In this document: positions 59,199 to 64,000 of the stretch, in pieces | Layout: each line of letters starts with the position of its first letter | Numbering within the stretch: position 1 is the first letter of the stretch | Source: GWE2-40-63 sp050251815 | Lineage (GTDB): Bacteria; Bacteroidota; Bacteroidia; Bacteroidales; SZUA-534 | NCBI GenBank assembly: GCA_050251815.1 | Contig: JBFWMB010000007.1 | Location: 33,063-97,062, forward strand | Direction: 5' to 3' | DNA: 64,000 nt | The notes under the pieces: model-generated | Database searches by the model: none | What the model was told of the DNA's origin: nothing | Seen by the model: the letters and a program-made list of their open reading frames with translations, nothing else | Program-made: the position numbers and the translations under genes

Positions 59199-60467
59199 TT
59201 ATTCGTTTGCTGAATCAAATATAGGCAATTCAATGAAAAAGGTACTGCCTTCGCCTTTTTTACTTTGCAGTTCCAGGTATCCCTGATGCATCTGAACTAC
59301 TTGTCCAACGTACGATAAACCCAGTCCAAAACCTTTTACATTGTGAATATCGCCGGTATTTACCCGCGAGAATTCCTGAAAAATGGTTTTTTGATCGGCC
59401 TTATCAATGCCCAGTCCTTTGTCGGAAATGGCCACCACCAGCTTGTGGTTTTTGTTAAAGGTTTTTATTACAATATCGGGTGCCTGCGGCGAATATTTGC
59501 ACGCATTGTCGAGCAGGTTGTTTATCGCATTCGAAATATGAAAGCAATCGGCTTTTACCCTATAGTTTTGAGCCAGTAGTTCGAGTTTAATATTGCCTTT
59601 GCGTTCATCAATCATCAATTGAAACGAATCGGATACCTGCCTGATTTGCTGATGCAAATCGAGTACTTCAAAATTCATGGGCATTTTTCCTTTTTGCATT
59701 CGCGAAATATCGAGCAGGTAATTAATGTGCAAATCGAGTTTGTCGTTTTCCTGTTTTATGATTCGGGTATATGGAGCAACATTTTCAGCACAACCCGGAG
59801 TTTTTGAAATACGGTTGTTGGCTAAGCGAATGGAAGCCAGCGGTGTTTTAAACTCATGCGTTAAATTATTTATGAAATTGCGTGTATCATTCGACAGCGA
59901 TTGCTCCTGCCGATAATAAGTGTAAATAAGCAGAAAAGCCCCAATGGTTAACACAATTAAAACAATGCTTACAATAAACAACCAGCCAATTTGTGCCAGA
60001 ATAAATTTGTTTCGTCCCGGAAAGGTTATGTGCAGCCAAATGGGTTCATTATTGGTTGTAATCAGGTTCGATTTAACGGTAAAGCATTTATGACGCGATT
60101 CAACATCGGTAAACACCGGATGTGGGTGAGGATCCAGGGTAAGTTGAAATTCGTAGGGAAGGCAAATTTTGCTGTATGCCAGTTCGGCTTTAATAAGTGA
60201 ATCAATAAACGTCCATTTATCAAGACTCAGGTGTTCTTTTTCGCAACAGGTAAATCCCTTAACATCGAAACAATTGGTAACCTGAAGGCAAACTGAATTT
60301 TGTTTGTCGAGTTCGGTAACCGATTTATTTAATGCGGCCACTACGGTGTATTCAAATTGTTTTTCCTGATAACCTGCTGCCCGTATTATCCAGATAAACT
60401 GTATGATAATCAGGCTGATTAAAAAGAAAATAACCAGAATTATCAGTTTTTGTGTTTTATGCTTCAT
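59199..60467 (-). CDS. sensor histidine kinase, Cys-rich periplasmic sensor
   Basis: A 422-residue kinase with two membrane helices (about 9-29 and 160-185) around a periplasmic domain of about 130 residues. That domain carries six Cys (SVCLQVTNCF, FTCCEKEH, KICLPYEF, RHKCFTV), suggesting disulfides or redox or metal sensing. The cytoplasmic part has HisKA with LTHEFKTPLASIRLANN, and a HATPase with NAINNLLDNACKYSP, DKGLGIDKAD and GFGLGLSYV. It is paired with the OmpR-type regulator downstream. Confidence 0.92.
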   Translation of the reverse strand: MKHKTQKLIILVIFFLISLIIIQFIWIIRAAGYQEKQFEYTVVAALNKSVTELDKQNSVCLQVTNCFDVKGFTCCEKEHLSLDKWTFIDSLIKAELAYSKICLPYEFQLTLDPHPHPVFTDVESRHKCFTVKSNLITTNNEPIWLHITFPGRNKFILAQIGWLFIVSIVLIVLTIGAFLLIYTYYRQEQSLSNDTRNFINNLTHEFKTPLASIRLANNRISKTPGCAENVAPYTRIIKQENDKLDLHINYLLDISRMQKGKMPMNFEVLDLHQQIRQVSDSFQLMIDERKGNIKLELLAQNYRVKADCFHISNAINNLLDNACKYSPQAPDIVIKTFNKNHKLVVAISDKGLGIDKADQKTIFQEFSRVNTGDIHNVKGFGLGLSYVGQVVQMHQGYLELQSKKGEGSTFFIELPIFDSANE

Positions 60468-60738
60468 CCCTTTAAGTTTATAAGTGCAAAATAAGCTAAA
60501 ATTTAAACCATTGCCCGTTCATTAACAAAACATTAACAAGCCTTGTTTCCTGGTCGGTTTTTAAATGATTGGAGTACAGAATCGATTAAACAAAAATAAG
60601 GCTAAGTTGTTAACCTAGGTAAAAACAACCTTAATACTCCAGCAAAGTATAGCTATTATAAAAACCGGAAAAAAATACTTATTTTAGGACAAAGTATGTT
60701 AGTGACTTTCAACCCGAAATAATCTAATAAAAAAATAA

Positions 60739-62115
60739 ATGGAACAAAAAAAGCGGTTAAGCAAGTCTCCGGCTTCACAAACACCCGATAACAATAAACC
60801 GGAACTCGATGAGTCTTTCTTATTGAATGCCTTGTTGCTTAAGATTCCCGATTCCATTTACTTTAAAGATAGCGAAAGCCGCTTTATTAAAGTGAGCCGC
60901 TACATGGAGGAGCGCTTTAGCGACAAAACCACGGAATCTTTTGTTGGTCTTACCGATTTCGATATCCAGGACGAAGAACATGCAAAGCAGGCATACAGCG
61001 ACGAGCAGGAGATTATAAAAACAGGAAGGCCTCTGGTTGGTATCCTGGAAAAGGAAATAATAAACCAGCAAACCAAATGGGTTTCCACTTCAAAATTGCC
61101 TTTAATTGCAAGCGACGGTAAGGTAGTGGGCGTATTTGGTATTTCGCGCGATATTACCGATTTAATCCAGCTAAAAGAAGAACTGATTGTAAAAAACGAG
61201 GCCTTACTAACAGCTGAGGAAGAACTCCGGCAAAACCTCGAAGAGTTACAATCCATTCAGGATAAGCTTATCGAACAGCAACAAAACTTAATAGCTAAAA
61301 ATGAGCTTATTGCCAAACAAAACGTGGAACTGGCCATGCACAAAGAAAATCTGGAAGCTAAAGTAAGCCAGCGAACAAAAGCCTTAAAATATGCAAAAGA
61401 AAGAGCCGAGGAATCGGATCGGTTGAAATCGGCTTTTCTGGCTAACCTGAGCCATGAAATAAGAACCCCAATGAATTCCATTGTTGGATTCTCTCAGATT
61501 TTAATGCAGGAGGCTTCGGTTTCTGATGAAATGAAGAATTACCTGCGTTTTATTAATTCAAATGCCGATTTGTTAATGCAACTCATAAACGATATTATCG
61601 ATTTGTCGATGCTTGAATCCGACCAAATAGGTTTCCGTTACGAGGTGTTTGAGCTCAATCCCTTTGTTCAGGAAGTGTATCAATGGATTGAGGAATTTAA
61701 ACCGGAATCGGCCGTTGAATTCCATCTCGATAATCAATTGGACGGTGAACAGCTACGCCTGGTGGCCGATAAATCTCGTGTAATGCAAATTGTGCATAAT
61801 TTGTTAAGTAATGCCATAAAATTTACCCACGAGGGAAAAATTGAATTTAAAATTTATCGACACGAACGTCAGCTGCACTTTTTAGTAAAAGATACCGGTA
61901 TAGGTATTCCGGCTACCGACTTAACTTTAATTTTCGATAGGTTTCGTAAATCCGACAGTAACACCCAAAAACTCTACCGGGGAGCTGGCCTGGGGCTTAC
62001 CTTGTCGAAAAAACTGGCTACGGCCATGGGGGGCGATATTGAGGTGCGTTCGGTATTGGATCTCGGCTCCAGCTTTACCCTTACTCTTCCTTTAATTACA
62101 CCCGACGATTTATAA
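60739..62115 (+). CDS. cytoplasmic PAS-domain histidine kinase
   Basis: A 458-residue kinase without membrane helices. An N-terminal PAS domain (about 25-140: IPDSIYFKDSESRFIKVS, VVGVFGISRDITD) is followed by a coiled coil of about 75 residues (LREELIVK-like, LEELQSIQDKLIEQQQN) and the catalytic core: LANLSHEIRTPMNSIVGFSQ (HisKA), HNLLSNAIKFTHEG, DTGIGIPATD and GAGLGLTLSKKLA (HATPase). It has no receiver domain and no adjacent response regulator, so it is an orphan kinase here. The 271-bp gap before it shows no recognisable element. Confidence 0.92.
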   Translation: MEQKKRLSKSPASQTPDNNKPELDESFLLNALLLKIPDSIYFKDSESRFIKVSRYMEERFSDKTTESFVGLTDFDIQDEEHAKQAYSDEQEIIKTGRPLVGILEKEIINQQTKWVSTSKLPLIASDGKVVGVFGISRDITDLIQLKEELIVKNEALLTAEEELRQNLEELQSIQDKLIEQQQNLIAKNELIAKQNVELAMHKENLEAKVSQRTKALKYAKERAEESDRLKSAFLANLSHEIRTPMNSIVGFSQILMQEASVSDEMKNYLRFINSNADLLMQLINDIIDLSMLESDQIGFRYEVFELNPFVQEVYQWIEEFKPESAVEFHLDNQLDGEQLRLVADKSRVMQIVHNLLSNAIKFTHEGKIEFKIYRHERQLHFLVKDTGIGIPATDLTLIFDRFRKSDSNTQKLYRGAGLGLTLSKKLATAMGGDIEVRSVLDLGSSFTLTLPLITPDDL

Positions 62116-62182
62116 ATCGGGTTTAACAACTCATTAACATTTTTATAACAAGTAAATAACGCTTTGCCTGTGCAGGCTTTGT

Positions 62183-62190
62183 TACATTTG
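62183..62190 (+). promoter_or_regulatory. Bacteroidota -7 promoter box (TACATTTG)
   Basis: Exact TAnnTTTG match about 29 bp upstream of the ATG at 62219, with a TTTG 16 bp further upstream (slightly short spacing). It is a likely promoter for the Cys/Lys-rich protein. Confidence 0.5.
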
Positions 62191-62218
62191 TGTTAGTTAT
62201 TAACTAAAATTAATTGTT

Positions 62219-62545
62219 ATGAAAAAAATGATTTTTGTTTTAAGCTTGTTTTTTGTTGCTGGTTTAGGTTTTAAAGCTGCTGCAACCGATGTAATGGTAG
62301 ATAATAGTGTTAAGATTGTTGTGGTTGACGACGACAAAAAACCCTGCCCGGCCGATTGTACCTGTGCAAATTGTCAGGCTAAAGCTGCCGATGGTAAAAC
62401 TGCCGCTGCAAAATCAGGCGAAGCTAAAAAAGATTGTGCTGCTAAAAAGAGTGAATGCAAAACTGCCGAAGCTAAAAAAGATTGTGCCAAAAAATGTGAT
62501 GGTTCTACCAAAACAGCCGAAGCAACTAAAGAGAAAAGCAAATAA
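62219..62545 (+). CDS. small exported Cys/Lys/Ala-rich protein
   Basis: A 108-residue protein with a clear signal peptide (LSLFFVAGLGFKAAA). The mature part begins with acidic VVVDDDKKP and a Cys cluster CPADCTCANC. It then repeats low-complexity units of Ala, Lys, Glu and paired Cys (KKDCAAKKSEC, EAKKDCAKKCDG). Nine Cys in all suggest metal binding or disulfides in the cell envelope. No family was recognised. It has its own promoter box and a strong terminator, so it is a free-standing gene. Confidence 0.75.
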   Translation: MKKMIFVLSLFFVAGLGFKAAATDVMVDNSVKIVVVDDDKKPCPADCTCANCQAKAADGKTAAAKSGEAKKDCAAKKSECKTAEAKKDCAKKCDGSTKTAEATKEKSK

Positions 62546-62566
62546 TACATACTATTTTTATCGAAT

Positions 62567-62600
62567 AAAGGCCATTTCTGCTGTAGAAATGGCCTTTTTT
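62567..62600 (+). terminator. rho-independent terminator
   Basis: AAAGGCCATTTCT, five-base loop, AGAAATGGCCTTT: a perfect 13-bp stem running into TTTTTT and then GTTTCTCTTTTT. It lies 22 bp after the stop at 62545. Confidence 0.88.
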
Positions 62601-62699
62601 GTTTCTCTTTTTCAGTCCGCTTATCGTGGAACTAAAACCCGATTTAATAACAAATATAGTTATCTTTAGTTCAGGTTTTGGTGCCTATTATTTTTAGTT

Positions 62700-63521
62700 A
62701 TGAAAAAACTTAGCCTGAGTAAAGCTCTCGATAAGATAAAGTGGCAAATACCTTTTGAGGCACTGGTCGACGAGGGTTCGTTTTATGTGAAAGTGGAAGC
62801 CTACGTTCCGGTAATTTGTTTTGCCATTCACCAGGGACATCGTTTTTCCTCCGAATTACAGACAAAATGTGTCCTCAGCGATTACGATCGCTGGTACGAG
62901 GAAGATCCCCACACGCTTAATTTTATTGCCGGACAGCCCATTGTGCTGGCTGGTTGCGATTCGCGTTACGCTTACGATTTAAACCGTTCGCCCCGTGAAG
63001 CGATTTACGATACTGCCTGGGGAAAAAAAGTATGGCATACTCCATTATCAGAAATTGAAAAAAGTAACAGCCTTAAAAAGCACAGGGCTTTTTACCTTTT
63101 GGTCGACGTTTTATTGCAACAACTGAGTAAGCGGTTTTTGAACCTGGTTGTATTCGATATGCATTCGTTTAATTTCAGGCGCATGCCAAATCCGGCTCCC
63201 GATTTTAATCTGGGAACTGTGTTAATAAAACAAGCTGCTTTTCGCCCACAGGTTGAGCAGTGGCTTATGATGTTACGAAAAATTGCCTTGCCGGAACTTA
63301 GCCTGCGGGTGGCTGAAAACGAAGTGTTTGTTGGCGATGGTTATTTGGCTGAATACATTAATAGCACTTATTCCCAGGTGTTGGTCCTGGTTACCGAGAT
63401 TAAAAAAATATATGTAAACGAACTTACGGGCGAAACATACGAAGCTGTTATTTCCTCTTTAGCAAAGCAGTTTAACCGCTTAATCGGGCAGTTTACGCCC
63501 GACAAAGCGGGTCATTGCTGA
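62700..63521 (+). CDS. N-formylglutamate amidohydrolase-like protein
   Basis: A 273-residue protein of the N-formylglutamate amidohydrolase (FGase) superfamily. Metal-site candidates are the HQGHRFSSEL segment at about 43-52, DLNRSPREAIYDT at about 98-110 and VVFDMHSFNFRR at about 148-159. In Bacteroidota such proteins usually accompany ATP-grasp and QEGLA-motif proteins rather than histidine-degradation genes; neither is visible here. True substrate uncertain. No signal peptide. Confidence 0.7.
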   Translation: MKKLSLSKALDKIKWQIPFEALVDEGSFYVKVEAYVPVICFAIHQGHRFSSELQTKCVLSDYDRWYEEDPHTLNFIAGQPIVLAGCDSRYAYDLNRSPREAIYDTAWGKKVWHTPLSEIEKSNSLKKHRAFYLLVDVLLQQLSKRFLNLVVFDMHSFNFRRMPNPAPDFNLGTVLIKQAAFRPQVEQWLMMLRKIALPELSLRVAENEVFVGDGYLAEYINSTYSQVLVLVTEIKKIYVNELTGETYEAVISSLAKQFNRLIGQFTPDKAGHC

Positions 63522-63709
63522 ATAGAAGCCTTTTTTTTAAAATTGTTTTATAAGGGTACAATGAATATTTTATAGTGTTTTATATGATGAACTTAATGTT
63601 ATATTCCCGTTTTGCTCAATGGCATGTAATTTATTTTCAGCTATTTTTGTACCCTTACAGTTAGGTAGCGTTTACTTACTGAGGACGGCAGAGTGAAAGG
63701 AGCATTACT

Positions 63710-64000
63710 ATGACAAATTCGTTACCAAAAATACGAAAGGTGTTGTTTTTTGTGGGAGCAGGAAGCTCTTTTGCAGGAAACCTCGTTGATATTTTTTTGA
63801 ATCAAAACGGGACACTTGGAATGACCATCAGCCTGTTTTGTCTTTTTATAGTAATTTTTACCCTTCCTACGGTAGCTCTTCGGAAATTATCGATTAAATG
63901 GGCCAATGCCTTGATTCTTTACTCGATATTGTTGAATATCTTCCTCGATATCTTTATGGGAGTAAATAACCCGGCTATTGTTCAGATTTTTTACAGCAAT
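63710..64000 (+). CDS. membrane protein (3' end cut off by window edge)
   Basis: 97 codons run off the right edge: MTNSLPKIRKVLFFVGAGSS followed by three hydrophobic segments (about 11-25, 38-55 and 65-85). A strong Shine-Dalgarno-like AAAGGAG lies 9 bp ahead of the ATG, unusual in this window. The segment resembles the membrane input region of sensor proteins, but no domain is complete enough to name. Confidence 0.55.
   Translation, partial: MTNSLPKIRKVLFFVGAGSSFAGNLVDIFLNQNGTLGMTISLFCLFIVIFTLPTVALRKLSIKWANALILYSILLNIFLDIFMGVNNPAIVQIFYSN

Noticed and set aside
62307..62669. 120-residue frame overlapping the Cys/Lys-rich protein
   Set aside because: It is an alternate frame of the low-complexity repeat and reads through the terminator hairpin.

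Overview
The window reads as a chromosomal segment of a pectin-degrading Bacteroidota, most likely of the Marinilabiliales/Prolixibacteraceae type. The evidence is a SusC/SusD pair, a hybrid two-component regulator, Por (T9SS) C-terminal sorting domains, TAnnTTTG-type -7 promoter boxes and few strong Shine-Dalgarno sites. The genus placement is inference. No rRNA, tRNA, CRISPR array or transposase gene was seen.

Layout. 1-4304: a cut-off MFS transporter, an HI0933-type flavoprotein, a glycerophosphodiester phosphodiesterase and an alpha/beta hydrolase. 4379-21503 (+): a LacI-type regulator followed by a long uronate-catabolism operon, in the order mannonate oxidoreductase (SDR), PfkB kinase, LarA-like protein, Gfo/Idh protein, 6-phosphogluconate dehydrogenase, TRAP transporter PQM, KduI, KduD, UxaC, KdgK, KdgA, UxaE. 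21558-25610 (+): a hybrid two-component regulator. 25629-46246 (-): a pectin utilization locus running from SusC/SusD through two surface or secreted proteins of unknown function to PL1, GH105, GH28, CE12, GH43, a DUF4861 protein, PL1, CE8 and a Tat-exported Gfo/Idh protein. 46596-48194 (-): a membrane protein and a ParA with a small partner. 48344-53303 (-): thrABC with a recognisable Thr/Ile-rich leader peptide and attenuator hairpin. 53560-56414 (+): a His-rich small protein and a TonB-dependent receptor. 56415-57553: a repeat island including 19 copies of a 21-bp unit. 57554-64000: a J-domain-like/LRR protein, a two-component pair, a PAS histidine kinase, a Cys/Lys/Ala-rich secreted protein, an N-formylglutamate-amidohydrolase-like protein and a cut-off membrane protein.

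How it works together. Secreted lyases, polygalacturonase and esterases cut pectin at the surface. SusCD imports the oligomers, GH105/GH43 finish them, and a TRAP system takes uronates into the cytoplasm. Unsaturated uronates go KduI, KduD, KdgK, KdgA. Galacturonate goes UxaC, UxaE, then the SDR to mannonate. No mannonate dehydratase (UxuA) is present. Instead the operon holds a LarA-family protein, a second sugar kinase and Gnd, which together would form a mannonate to gluconate to 6-phosphogluconate to ribulose-5-phosphate route. This is the most interesting hypothesis in the window.

A second theme is small repeats inside the operon. A four-helix-bundle gene is bounded by inverted repeats, a second such cassette is decayed, and several intergenic heptamer/octamer arrays have mirrored arms.
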